From JAGNXB01 sp964471595 (GTDB lineage Bacteria > Bacteroidota > Bacteroidia > Chitinophagales > Saprospiraceae), in assembly GCA_964471595.1 (NCBI GenBank), contig CAYYGN010000039.1:1-22232 (forward strand): a stretch of DNA of 22,232 nt, in the 5' to 3' direction. The translations under genes and the position numbers were made by a program. Of this stretch, positions 14,696-22,232 are shown in pieces; the stretch's first letter is position 1, and each line of letters opens with the position of its first letter. The notes below the pieces were generated by a model that saw only the letters and a list, made by a program, of their open reading frames with translations, did no database searches and was not told where the DNA came from.

Positions 14696-14714
14696 GAAGT
14701 CAAAAAAAGGTGTC

Positions 14715-15158
14715 ATGAAAACAAGCGTATTTTTTTCTACCTGTTCGTTCGCGATGATTTTCATGCTGCTGATTGGGGGTACCCTACAGGCCCAAAACCT
14801 TTTGGATGCCGCCGTCCTCAGTCGCATGCCCAACCGGTGGGACATCACCGAGTGTTGCGGTTGGACGGGTGTTTGGCAGAGGCGTTCCGGCACGAATGTT
14901 TTTGACGCTTCCTGGCGACATACGAATGGAACGACGGCTACCGACGTGTTGGAATTCATCCAGTACAATTCGTCCACCCGGGAAGTGATCATCCGACGTG
15001 CCAGCCTCAACGGACAATACAAGGCCATTTATGATGGCACTCAAAAAACGCTTACGGGCGGCACTGCCACCTGGTATCCCGCCGGTGCGACGTGGAGCGC
15101 CAGAGCTGTAGAAGAAATCCCTGACGAAAAAGGAAAAGTCACGCTGCCCAGAAGGTAA
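14715..15158 (+). CDS. Small secreted beta-rich protein of unknown function
   Basis: This is a 147-aa protein. ATG 14715 directly begins a signal peptide (MKTSVFFSTCSFAMIFMLLI, ending near GTLQAQ) and follows a TACCTTTG box; the longer frame from 14643 would precede that box. The mature part (~120 aa) is Trp- and Thr-rich and looks like an all-beta fold: WDITECCGWTGVWQRR, NVFDASW, DVLEFIQYN, REVIIRRAS, TATWYPAGATWSAR. I have the impression of a domain seen in other bacterial secreted proteins but cannot name it. There is no T9SS sorting domain, so it may be periplasmic. The C-terminal tail is basic (KGKVTLPRR). Confidence 0.75.
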   Translation: MKTSVFFSTCSFAMIFMLLIGGTLQAQNLLDAAVLSRMPNRWDITECCGWTGVWQRRSGTNVFDASWRHTNGTTATDVLEFIQYNSSTREVIIRRASLNGQYKAIYDGTQKTLTGGTATWYPAGATWSARAVEEIPDEKGKVTLPRR

Positions 15159-15212
15159 GAGGAGGATTGACCACCGCCATCGCACGGCCACAGGCAGATG
15201 TCTGGCTTGGCC

Positions 15213-15220
15213 TACCTTTG
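15213..15220 (+). promoter_or_regulatory. Bacteroidota-type -7 box (TACCTTTG) for the glycosyltransferase gene
   Basis: TACCTTTG is identical to the box at 14688-14695 and lies 7 bases before ATG 15228, implying a very short leader. No -33 TTG at the expected spacing is obvious. Confidence 0.5.
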
Positions 15221-15227
15221 AACGGTC

Positions 15228-16709
15228 ATGTCCCTGCCCCGTTCCGCCCTTGTCCTGCCCCGGTGGTTTCTCCCGGTTTTTGTGGTGTTGTATGTCCTGT
15301 CCCACCTGTTGGGTCTCGGGGTCATGGAATACCGGGGTGAGGAGGCCAGACGCGTTCTCGTTTCGCTCGAAATGCTTTTGAGCGGGCAATACCTCCAGCC
15401 CACCATCTCCGGGTGGCCGTATTACAACAAGCCTCCGCTGTACAACTGGCTTCTGGCTGCCTGGATGGAGGTAGTGGGTACCGGGTCGAGGTTTTGGCTG
15501 AGGCTGCCCTCCCTGTTTGCCCTTGGCGGAATCGCATGGTTGACATATGTTTTTGCCCGTCGCGAATTGGGCCGGGATATTGCCTTGGTAGCCATGCTCA
15601 TGGTGCTGACCGGAGCCGAGCTCTATTTCTACGGCTCTCTCCTGGCACTGGAGATGGACATCGTGTACGCCCTCGTCGTATTTGGCCAGTGGATGATCTT
15701 TTATACCGGTTGGCGCCGAAATCTGCCCTTGCTGGCTTTTGCAGGTTCATATCTTTTGATGGCCGCCGGATTCATGATGAAGGGATTGCCCTCCCTCGTG
15801 TTCCAGGCGCTCACCCTGCCGGCCTGGCTGTGGACCACAGGGCAATGGAGGTGGTTGTGGCGGTGGGAACACTTCGCCGGGCTGGCCATCGGTCTGGTGA
15901 CTTCTTTCGGGTATTTTTTTGGGCTCCACCTGCAGGGAGGAGAGGCGGGACTGTATCTCCTCAACCTGCTGGAAGAATCCTCCAAAAAATCGGCCGGTGA
16001 AGGGAGTTTCGGGAAAATAGTCATTCAGATTTTCACTTTTCCGGTAAAAGGGATCCAGTTGCTGGCGCCCTGGATCATCGCATTGTTTTTCATATCGTGG
16101 AGGGGGTCATGGAAATGGTTTCGGGAGACGCCGATGCTGCGCTTTTTTGCCGTGGTATTTGCCGTGAATATTTTGATTTACTGGATTTCGCCGGGAACGC
16201 GTTGCCGCTATCTGTACATGTTCCTCCCGCTGATGGCGACGGGCCTGGCGGCCGCCTGGTCGCACGCAGGAAAAATGCACCGCAAATGGGTAATGGGCCT
16301 CGCGCTCGGCATGGTGGCGCTGCGATTGGCGTATTCCGTTTTTTTGTTGCCCGTCCAGCAAAAAAATCTGACCAACCAGCATGCGTACAAAGCCTGGGCG
16401 GACACCCTGGAGACCTATACGGCACTCGGCACATTGTCCTATGCAGGTATCCCCGACACGCTTTTCGTAAATCCGCAGATCGGACCGCTTCGACTGGCCA
16501 ATGACACGATCCTCACCCCGCCCAAGGTACCTCACCTCACCTTGCTGGAGATCACCCGCCGCAGGGGGGAGGTGCTCCGGTTTGACACAATAATGCCCTC
16601 TGCGGGCACATGGTTGCTGTCCAACGATGCCACCTTGTGCCGCCGGACACCGCTGACGCGGTTCCCGACTTTTGACGGCCATCATTTGTTTCTGTGCAAA
16701 GAGAAATGA
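15228..16709 (+). CDS. GT-C fold membrane glycosyltransferase (ArnT/PMT_2-like)
   Basis: This 493-aa inner-membrane protein has about 10-12 hydrophobic helices in the first ~370 residues and a soluble C-terminal ~120-residue domain. The first periplasmic loop has the family signature: acidic EYRGEEARR (~34-42), then GWPYYNKPPLYNWLLAA (~62-78), matching the D/E-E...KPPL..W pattern of dolichyl-phosphate mannosyltransferase/ArnT-like enzymes. Those use polyprenyl-phosphate sugars to glycosylate lipids or proteins on the outer face of the inner membrane. A conserved-type SPGTRCRYLYMFLPL block lies near residue ~322. The acceptor and sugar are not readable from the sequence. It sits between secreted-protein genes, so glycosylation of exported proteins or envelope lipid is possible but only inferred. 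A TACCTTTG box is immediately upstream. Confidence 0.88.
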   Translation: MSLPRSALVLPRWFLPVFVVLYVLSHLLGLGVMEYRGEEARRVLVSLEMLLSGQYLQPTISGWPYYNKPPLYNWLLAAWMEVVGTGSRFWLRLPSLFALGGIAWLTYVFARRELGRDIALVAMLMVLTGAELYFYGSLLALEMDIVYALVVFGQWMIFYTGWRRNLPLLAFAGSYLLMAAGFMMKGLPSLVFQALTLPAWLWTTGQWRWLWRWEHFAGLAIGLVTSFGYFFGLHLQGGEAGLYLLNLLEESSKKSAGEGSFGKIVIQIFTFPVKGIQLLAPWIIALFFISWRGSWKWFRETPMLRFFAVVFAVNILIYWISPGTRCRYLYMFLPLMATGLAAAWSHAGKMHRKWVMGLALGMVALRLAYSVFLLPVQQKNLTNQHAYKAWADTLETYTALGTLSYAGIPDTLFVNPQIGPLRLANDTILTPPKVPHLTLLEITRRRGEVLRFDTIMPSAGTWLLSNDATLCRRTPLTRFPTFDGHHLFLCKEK

Positions 16710-16733
16710 TGGGCTGCCCATTGGTTCCTTTTC
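16709..16733 (+). terminator. Possible weak terminator after the glycosyltransferase gene
   Basis: The palindrome ATGGGCTGCCCAT (16709-16721), starting on the last base of the stop codon, is followed by the moderately T-rich TGGTTCCTTTTC. The stem is only 5-6 bp and the U-tract is poor. Confidence 0.3.
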
Positions 16734-16834
16734 AGGCATACGAATGACCTGCTTCCGATAGTACGGTGGCCATCCAAAAGCTGATGTGCTTCCAATGCTT
16801 TATCAGGGAAAGGGTACATTTATCCCTGCAGAGC

Positions 16835-16850
16835 CCGGGAAGATTCCCGG
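16835..16850. repeat. Perfect short inverted repeat in the leader of the cysteine-repeat gene
   Basis: CCGGGAAGATTCCCGG has 7-bp arms and a 2-base centre, located 34 bases before ATG 16884. It lies just after a TACATTTA sequence (16815-16822) that is one base away from the -7 consensus. A regulatory site or leader hairpin is possible. There is no U-tract. Confidence 0.35.
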
Positions 16851-16883
16851 CCTGTCAACCAAATGGGCTCCCCTTTTCTCCAC

Positions 16884-19800
16884 ATGTTGGATCGTATTAT
16901 CCTGCTTTTCTTTTTGGCGATACCCATGTCGGGTGTTTCCCAGGAGATTTGCGACAATGGAGCAGACGACGACGGCAACGGGCTGATCGACCTGCAGGAT
17001 CCTTACTGTGATTGTGAAGGGATCACGATCATCCAGGACGTAACCCATTATCTACCCAATCCCTCATTCGAAAATTTTTCCTGTTGCCCCGGATATTGGG
17101 CACAGATCAACTGCGCCACCGGCTGGGAAAACCTCAACCAAGGTTCACCGGATTTTCACCATGGTTGTGATTTCATTGGTGTCCCCATTCAGGATGCCGG
17201 ACTGACGCCTTTTCCCGATGGGGACGGCGTGGGGGGCATCATTTTTTCCTCTGCTTGGAAGGAATATCTGACCACCTGCCTCAGCCAACCCCTGCAAGCC
17301 GGCAAAACCTATACCCTTCGGATGGAAGTGGCATCCGTCCCGATTACAGGAGCCGGTGGGGTGTGCAATGGCGGGAATGTGTATTACGGGCCGGTTCCGG
17401 TCTCTGTTTTTGGCCGTGCCGCATGCAGCAACCAGCCGCTGGCCACGCTTGATTGTCCGGGTAGTGTGGATGTGTTTTGGGTGGAGTTGGCTTCCGTGGT
17501 TTATGCCCCGGCCTCAGCGTGGAGCACGATCGAAATTACGCTGACCCCGGCCTTTGCCTTCTCCTCGATCATGATCGGTCCTCCCTGTGTCCTTCCCGCG
17601 GGATACACCAGCGGACAACCCTGCTACCCTTATTTTCTGTTTGACGGCCTGGTACTGGAAGAAATCGAAGAGGTAGGTCCGCTGGACATTGCCGTCAGTG
17701 GCCATCCCTGCTCCGACGATTTGATGCTCCTGGCCTCGGCCCCTGTGGACGGAGGCGCCTGGCAATGGTACCACAACGGCGTGGCCATCTTTGGTGAAAC
17801 AGGTGCCTCCTTGTTCCTTGATGAAGCCGGCTATCAGCCGGGTATCTATACCGCCAGGTACATGCTGGGAGGGGAATGCCTGACGGCTGAAGTGGTGATC
17901 GATTTTCAGCTTCCCGAACCGGTGCTTGAAGACCATTATTTCTGCCCGGGCGATACCGTTATCTGTGCCGGCCAGCCTTTTGCCACCGAAGGGTTGTATG
18001 ACGTCGTTCTTCCTTCGTGGCTGGGTTGCGACAGTCTCGTTCAATGTCTGATCCTGGAATATCCGTTCTCACCTCCCGTACCAGTTGTCATTCGTCATTG
18101 CGGGCCCGACACTGTAATCGCCTGTGGAGACACGCTCACCCAAAGCGGGATTTACACGGCTGCCTGTACCAATATCTGGGGATGCGACAGTATCGTAACG
18201 GTGGATCTGGCCGCCTTGAATCCGCAGGCATTGATTGCCCCTGTGGAGGATTCCGGTTGTGATACAACGCCAATCATTCGGCTGGACGGGAGCCTGTCGC
18301 CTCCCGTCATACACCCCGCCGGGCAGATGACCTTTCATTGGAGCGGTCCAGCAGGAGGACTGTCGGGTAATCCCGGTGATTCTGTCGTATGGGCGCTCAA
18401 GGAAGGATGGTATTGTCTGGAGGTGACCCATTCCGTTGACACCTTTTCCTGCAGAGACACGACCTGCATTTCCCTCTCATTTGCCAACGAACTGCCCGGC
18501 CCGCCTTTGTTGGATGGCCCTGCAGAAGGTTGTTTCCAGCCGGGGATCGGGTTGACCTGGAAGGTCTCGCATCCGGATTCCATGGCGTTGCTGCATGCCT
18601 TTTCACCAGGGGCGGTCCAACCCTCATGGCAGTCTGATTCCGTTCTGGTACTGGCGGCTGATCAACCGGGGTTGTTTTCCCTTTGTGTGTATGCGGAAAA
18701 CGGCTGTGGCAGGTCCGATACCGTCTGTGTCCTCTTTACCCTTCATTCGGGCCACTCGACCAATAAGTCAGCCGTTACCTGCGACCCTTTGGAAGCAGGA
18801 TTTGATACTTTATTCCTGATCAATCAATTTGGTTGTGACAGTCTGGTGATCACTGAAAAAATCTTGGGTGAAAATCATGTGGAATGGCAGACGGTCACCC
18901 TCTGCGGGTCAGGGACCAATTACTCGGATACCGTTATCGTAAGTGGAGGACCTTGCGACAGCCTGTTCATCACCGACTACCAGTATGTGGCACCAGACAC
19001 CACCCTGCTGTCCGGCACCACCTGCGATGCCGCACAGGCGGGTACATTCACAACTGTCCTTCAAAACCAATCAGGCTGCGACAGCACCATCATCACCACG
19101 GTGGCATTATTACCAGTGGATTCGGTAGTGGTGACAGGCGACACCTGCGATCCCGCCGGGGCGGTGTACGAGGTCATCACCCTGACCAACCAACACGGCT
19201 GCGACAGCGTGGTGACACGATCCATCCAATGGGTGGGCACGGATACGACTTTCGTGTCCCGGACCTCCTGTGACAGTGCCCAGACGGGGGTGTTCGTCCA
19301 CATCCTGCCCATGGCCGGCGCGCCCTGCGACTCGGTAGTGGTGGAGACGGTGACCTGGGCAGCGCAGTCCGTGACAGTGCTGCCGCCATCCCTCCGCTGC
19401 GACCCTACCGGTCCTGCGGCCGATACGACCCTGCTGACGGCATCCTCGGGTTGCGACAGCCTGGTGATCCGCCCCTATGCCTATACGCTGCTGGAAGGCC
19501 TCCCGGAGGTCCTGCCGGAGCGCTGTGCCGGTGCCGCGGACGGTCAACTATCGCTCGCGGCTACCAGCGGCAGCGCGCCGCCCTGGCAGTACCGCCTCGA
19601 TGCCGGTCCCTGGCAGCCGGCGCCGGTGTTCTCAGGACTCGCCCCCGGCGTCTACACCCTATCGGTACAGGATGCCAACGGCTGCACGCGAAGCTGGGAA
19701 GGCCTGGTGATCCAGCCCGGCGAGAGCCTTGCCCTCGATGCCGGTCCGGACCGGGAGGTGGATCCCGGCGCACTGGTATCGCTCGCGGTGACATCGCCCC

Positions 19801-20267
19801 TGGCGCTGGCCCAGGTGCAATGGTCGGCCACCGATCCGCTGCAGTGCGCCACCTGCACAGCCACCGCGCTGGGCCCGGTGACGGTATCCCAATGGGTGAC
19901 AGTGCAGGGCTGGACGGCGGCGGGGTGTACAGCCACGGACGGGCTGCAGATCACGTTACGGGAGACGGATATTCCCGCCGTGTATATCCCCAACAGCTTC
20001 TCGCCCAACGGAGACGGGATCAACGATGTCTTTGCCGTGTACGGCAATGGGCAGGTGCGCACGGTGCGTCATCTGGCCGTGTATGACCGCTGGGGCAATG
20101 CGCTGTACCAGCAGAGCCATTTACCGGTCAATGATCCGTCGGCGGGATGGGACGGCACCTTCCGGGGCCGGTTGATGGATCCGGGTGTCTATGTCTATGT
20201 CATAGAGCTGGAGCTGTCCGACGGCAGCGTACGGGTGTACAAGGGCGACGTGACGGTGGTGCGTTAA
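16884..20267 (+). CDS. Large secreted cysteine-repeat protein with SprB-like repeat and T9SS type B (CHU_C) C-terminus
   Basis: This is a 1127-aa protein. ATG 16884 gives the compact signal peptide MLDRIILLFFLAIPMSGVSQ; ATG 16863 in frame is an alternative. In order it has a Cys-flanked acidic motif (ICDNGADDDGNGLIDLQDPY, a putative metal-binding MopE-like segment). Next is a ~200-residue beta-sandwich-like region (LPNPSFENFSCCP onward, perhaps carbohydrate-binding), then an Ig-like stretch. Two separated units (~350-440) and a tandem array of about six ~41-residue repeats (~630-868) follow, each with a TCD-type Cys and a G/PCDS Cys. A SprB-like repeat comes next (GVYTLSVQDANGCT). The C-terminal domain is IPNSFSPNGDGINDVF ... 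YDRWGN ... GWDGTFRG ... GVYVYVIE, the gliding-motility type B sorting domain. It is probably a surface adhesin or structural protein. The 3' third is more GC-rich than the 5' part. Confidence 0.9.
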   Translation: MLDRIILLFFLAIPMSGVSQEICDNGADDDGNGLIDLQDPYCDCEGITIIQDVTHYLPNPSFENFSCCPGYWAQINCATGWENLNQGSPDFHHGCDFIGVPIQDAGLTPFPDGDGVGGIIFSSAWKEYLTTCLSQPLQAGKTYTLRMEVASVPITGAGGVCNGGNVYYGPVPVSVFGRAACSNQPLATLDCPGSVDVFWVELASVVYAPASAWSTIEITLTPAFAFSSIMIGPPCVLPAGYTSGQPCYPYFLFDGLVLEEIEEVGPLDIAVSGHPCSDDLMLLASAPVDGGAWQWYHNGVAIFGETGASLFLDEAGYQPGIYTARYMLGGECLTAEVVIDFQLPEPVLEDHYFCPGDTVICAGQPFATEGLYDVVLPSWLGCDSLVQCLILEYPFSPPVPVVIRHCGPDTVIACGDTLTQSGIYTAACTNIWGCDSIVTVDLAALNPQALIAPVEDSGCDTTPIIRLDGSLSPPVIHPAGQMTFHWSGPAGGLSGNPGDSVVWALKEGWYCLEVTHSVDTFSCRDTTCISLSFANELPGPPLLDGPAEGCFQPGIGLTWKVSHPDSMALLHAFSPGAVQPSWQSDSVLVLAADQPGLFSLCVYAENGCGRSDTVCVLFTLHSGHSTNKSAVTCDPLEAGFDTLFLINQFGCDSLVITEKILGENHVEWQTVTLCGSGTNYSDTVIVSGGPCDSLFITDYQYVAPDTTLLSGTTCDAAQAGTFTTVLQNQSGCDSTIITTVALLPVDSVVVTGDTCDPAGAVYEVITLTNQHGCDSVVTRSIQWVGTDTTFVSRTSCDSAQTGVFVHILPMAGAPCDSVVVETVTWAAQSVTVLPPSLRCDPTGPAADTTLLTASSGCDSLVIRPYAYTLLEGLPEVLPERCAGAADGQLSLAATSGSAPPWQYRLDAGPWQPAPVFSGLAPGVYTLSVQDANGCTRSWEGLVIQPGESLALDAGPDREVDPGALVSLAVTSPLALAQVQWSATDPLQCATCTATALGPVTVSQWVTVQGWTAAGCTATDGLQITLRETDIPAVYIPNSFSPNGDGINDVFAVYGNGQVRTVRHLAVYDRWGNALYQQSHLPVNDPSAGWDGTFRGRLMDPGVYVYVIELELSDGSVRVYKGDVTVVR
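18759..19490 (+). repeat. Tandem ~41-residue cysteine repeats (six units) within the surface protein gene
   Basis: The second Cys of each unit (in GCDS or PCDS) recurs at spacings of 40, 41, 41, 42 and 42 residues. The first Cys (TCD, LCG, SCD or RCD) precedes it by about 16-19 residues. Units share the pattern Cys-Asp-x-Ala-Gly ... T-x-L-x-N-Q-x-G-Cys-Asp-Ser-hydrophobic. DNA-level identity is limited, so the repeats are old or diversified rather than recently expanded. Confidence 0.85.
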
Positions 20268-20623
20268 TCAATGGCCTAATGCCGAGGTGACTGACGACCA
20301 TTGGCAAGCTGGAGCCGACACAGAGGATTTCCTTATTAGTCAATCGTCTTGGGTTTTCCGTCAGTATCCGTCCTCGGTCATGGGTCATCCGTCATTTTGA
20401 AGCAGCGTTTATTCCAACCAATAGCTCCTAATAGTATAAGGATTACCCCATTCGGGTCTTTTCTATCAGAAGAATGGACACTTGAGGGTAGGACAAAATG
20501 TAGCGACCTGCCTGTGGGTATTGAACCGTACGGGCGGGTTGCCTTTTATACAAACATGATAATGGCAAAATTTCAGATAGGTATTATTTACTATATTGCA
20601 AGGGATATGCTGCTAAAAGAACC
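20268..20623. other. Intergenic region between two secreted-protein genes
   Basis: About 356 bases with no credible gene; the open frame at 20349-20627 has no recognisable protein features. The first half contains a weak inverted repeat (CAATGG at 20269-20274 with CCATTG near 20298) and a GTCA/CCGTCA-rich stretch near 20360-20397. The second half is AT-rich and presumably carries the promoter of the next gene, but no clear TAnnTTTG box was found. Confidence 0.5.
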
Positions 20624-22232
20624 ATGATGACATCTTATTTCTTTCCACTCTGTGTATTCCTATTCCTGCTTGGACTTCAGCCACTCCATGCCCAGGATTG
20701 CCAGATCCTAGACACTTCATACTGCTTTGTCAATAAAAAGTATCAAGCAGGACCTATTCAATTGGAACTGAAATCGGCCAGCAGCATTGATTATTTTAAC
20801 ACTTGGCTACCTCTAACGTTTGCTGATGTAACTGGCGACTGTTATCCTGAAGTTGTATTTATTGAGTATGGACGTATTTACGTTGTCAATCCAAGCACGG
20901 GAGATACTCTTTTTTCTCTTTCTCAGCAGGGATTTCCAGCAGTATATTCGCATACAATAGCAATTGCAGATGTTGATAATGATCAAATGCCCGAGTTGTT
21001 TTTTAATGTGAAACGTAATATCTCTTCAATATACAATGGGCGGATCGTCTGTTTGAATCTGGATGGGTCAGTCAGATGGATTTCGAATGACTATCATATT
21101 GACAACATAAGATATCCTTGCACCGGATCAGTGGGGTTTGCGGATTTCAATCAGGATGGAATACCCGAGGTGTATGTGGGTAATCGCATTTTTAATGCCC
21201 GGACAGGAATTAAACTGGCAGATGGGGGCGCATTTGGTATCGGTCAGGATCATTTCTACGCGGTTGCTGTGGCAGGTCAATTGGATGATGATCCTTCAGA
21301 CCTGGAGCTCGCTGCAGGTTATACCATTTATAAGGTCCAGATTACCAATCCCGATGGTACTGCCGGGAACACCATGACACCCCACACCATCCAGGTGGAT
21401 GGAAAATTCCGAGATGGATTTACGGCTATTGCCGACATCAATCAAGATGGCACCTTGGATGTGATCGTGAATAGTGAACCATGGAATTTAAAAAATGAGC
21501 CAAGGTTATATGTCTATACACTTGCAGGCGGTACACCTACTTTGCTGGCCAAGGCTATCTTGCCTTTAAATGCATATACTGATGCTATTGTTAATACAGA
21601 TCTCCCTGTCATAGGGAGAATTTCCCCAATTGGTTCGCCATCCATCTTGATCGGGAAAGAATTCAAATTGCTGAGCTTTCAATATGATGGCACGGTTAAT
21701 CTGGCTCAACAATGGACCCTACCCAATACAAATGAAGTTGGATACGGTGGTGTCGTACTTTTTGATCTAAATGGGGATGGTATTGCTGAAATCATCCAAA
21801 AAGATAATACAGATCTTAAAATCATCGACGGCAGTTCGTCGATCCCTCAAGTAATCGCCAGTACGCCTTGTCCTGGACACCCTGGGTATGCAAGCCCCCT
21901 TGTCGGTGATATCCTCAACAATGGCTCTTCACAGATTTGTACTATTTGTGGGATAGAATTTGACGGTCAGGTAAAAGTCTTTGGCTCTCCCGACAGTTTG
22001 CCACCCTGGATGCCTGGTCGAAAAGTCAGGAACCAGCATGCCTATCACATCAATAATGTCAACGACGATCTTACCATACCCGCTGTCCAGAAAAACAATG
22101 CCACGGACCTCAATGGCCGATACAACAGCTTCATGGAGCAGCAGTCCCTGCTCGATACTAATGGCTACTACCGCCAGAGGGCAGCGAGTTTGTACGGGGA
22201 TCTCGGCTGTATCTACTACGACCCCATCTCTC
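20624..22232 (+). CDS. Secreted FG-GAP/VCBS-repeat protein, N-terminal 536 codons (continues beyond window)
   Basis: I translated this frame by hand from ATG 20624 to the window end and it stays open throughout; ATG 20627 is the alternative start. A signal peptide is clear (MMTSYFFPLCVFLFLLGLQP, then LHAQ). Calcium-binding-like FG-GAP/VCBS repeats follow: FADVTGDCYPEVVF, IADVDNDQMPELFF, FADFNQDGIPEVYVG, IADINQDGTLDVIVN, LFDLNGDGIAEIIQ. These form an integrin-alpha-like propeller. Near the end, PPWMPGRKVRNQHAYHINNVND resembles segments of large Bacteroidota secreted proteins that carry a gliding-type C-terminus. The sorting domain would lie outside the window. The N-terminal half is less GC-rich than the preceding gene. 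An extracellular adhesive or structural role is inferred. Confidence 0.88.
   Translation, partial: MMTSYFFPLCVFLFLLGLQPLHAQDCQILDTSYCFVNKKYQAGPIQLELKSASSIDYFNTWLPLTFADVTGDCYPEVVFIEYGRIYVVNPSTGDTLFSLSQQGFPAVYSHTIAIADVDNDQMPELFFNVKRNISSIYNGRIVCLNLDGSVRWISNDYHIDNIRYPCTGSVGFADFNQDGIPEVYVGNRIFNARTGIKLADGGAFGIGQDHFYAVAVAGQLDDDPSDLELAAGYTIYKVQITNPDGTAGNTMTPHTIQVDGKFRDGFTAIADINQDGTLDVIVNSEPWNLKNEPRLYVYTLAGGTPTLLAKAILPLNAYTDAIVNTDLPVIGRISPIGSPSILIGKEFKLLSFQYDGTVNLAQQWTLPNTNEVGYGGVVLFDLNGDGIAEIIQKDNTDLKIIDGSSSIPQVIASTPCPGHPGYASPLVGDILNNGSSQICTICGIEFDGQVKVFGSPDSLPPWMPGRKVRNQHAYHINNVNDDLTIPAVQKNNATDLNGRYNSFMEQQSLLDTNGYYRQRAASLYGDLGCIYYDPIS

Noticed and set aside
16709..16883. Short open frame at 16766-17011 considered as a separate gene
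   Set aside because: It overlaps the signal peptide region of the large surface protein in another frame and has no supporting features.
20349..20627. A 92-codon plus-strand ORF in the intergenic region
   Set aside because: It has no domain, signal peptide or composition signal, and it ends exactly at the start of the real FG-GAP gene. It is treated as non-coding.
1..22232. Search for CRISPR arrays, tRNA or rRNA genes and classic defence genes
   Set aside because: No regularly spaced identical repeats, no tRNA- or rRNA-like conserved segments and no restriction, nuclease or toxin motifs were seen by reading; weak examples could be missed without tools.

Overview
The window looks like a chromosomal segment of a Bacteroidota bacterium, most plausibly a Saprospiria-like (Lewinella/Haliscomenobacter-type) lineage. 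The evidence is a high density of secreted proteins with type IX secretion system (T9SS) C-terminal sorting domains, a gliding-motility-associated (CHU_C-type) C-terminus, and TAnnTTTG-type promoter boxes close to start codons with no clear Shine-Dalgarno sites. The class-level placement is inference. No rRNA, tRNA or CRISPR array was seen.

Region 1 (1-3174) is an accessory patch. It holds the 3' end of one IS3-family element, an AT-rich stretch with two overlapping ORFs of unknown function, and a complete second IS3-family element (IS407-like, about 1257 bp, with terminal inverted repeats and an A6G frameshift site). After the second element comes an orphan piece that looks like the last strands of a T9SS sorting domain.

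Region 2 (3185-9258, plus strand) has two secreted T9SS cargo proteins (an Asp-box/YCF48-like propeller and a second repeat protein). They are followed by a large cytoplasmic flavin and Fe-S oxidoreductase of the YdiJ/D-2-hydroxyacid dehydrogenase type.

Region 3 (9247-14571, minus strand) is the most unusual part. A complete MoxR-type AAA ATPase gene lies at its right end. The last ~100 codons of the same gene, in a second mosaic copy, lie at its left end, tail-to-tail with the oxidoreductase. Between the two ~311-bp copies sit two lower-GC secreted T9SS proteins separated by a good intrinsic terminator. The oxidoreductase and the ATPase were probably once convergent neighbours, and the T9SS pair was inserted between them.

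Region 4 (14588-22232, plus strand) contains a small secreted protein, a GT-C (ArnT/PMT-like) membrane glycosyltransferase, and a 1127-aa cysteine-repeat surface protein with a SprB-like repeat and a type B sorting domain. It ends with the first 536 codons of a secreted FG-GAP/VCBS-repeat protein that runs off the window.

Functionally, most of the window encodes surface or secreted proteins delivered by T9SS machinery located elsewhere. The oxidoreductase and the ATPase are the only likely cytoplasmic housekeeping or regulatory genes. I see no clearly new multi-gene system. The strongest leads are the mosaic duplication bracketing the T9SS pair and the regular cysteine-repeat array.
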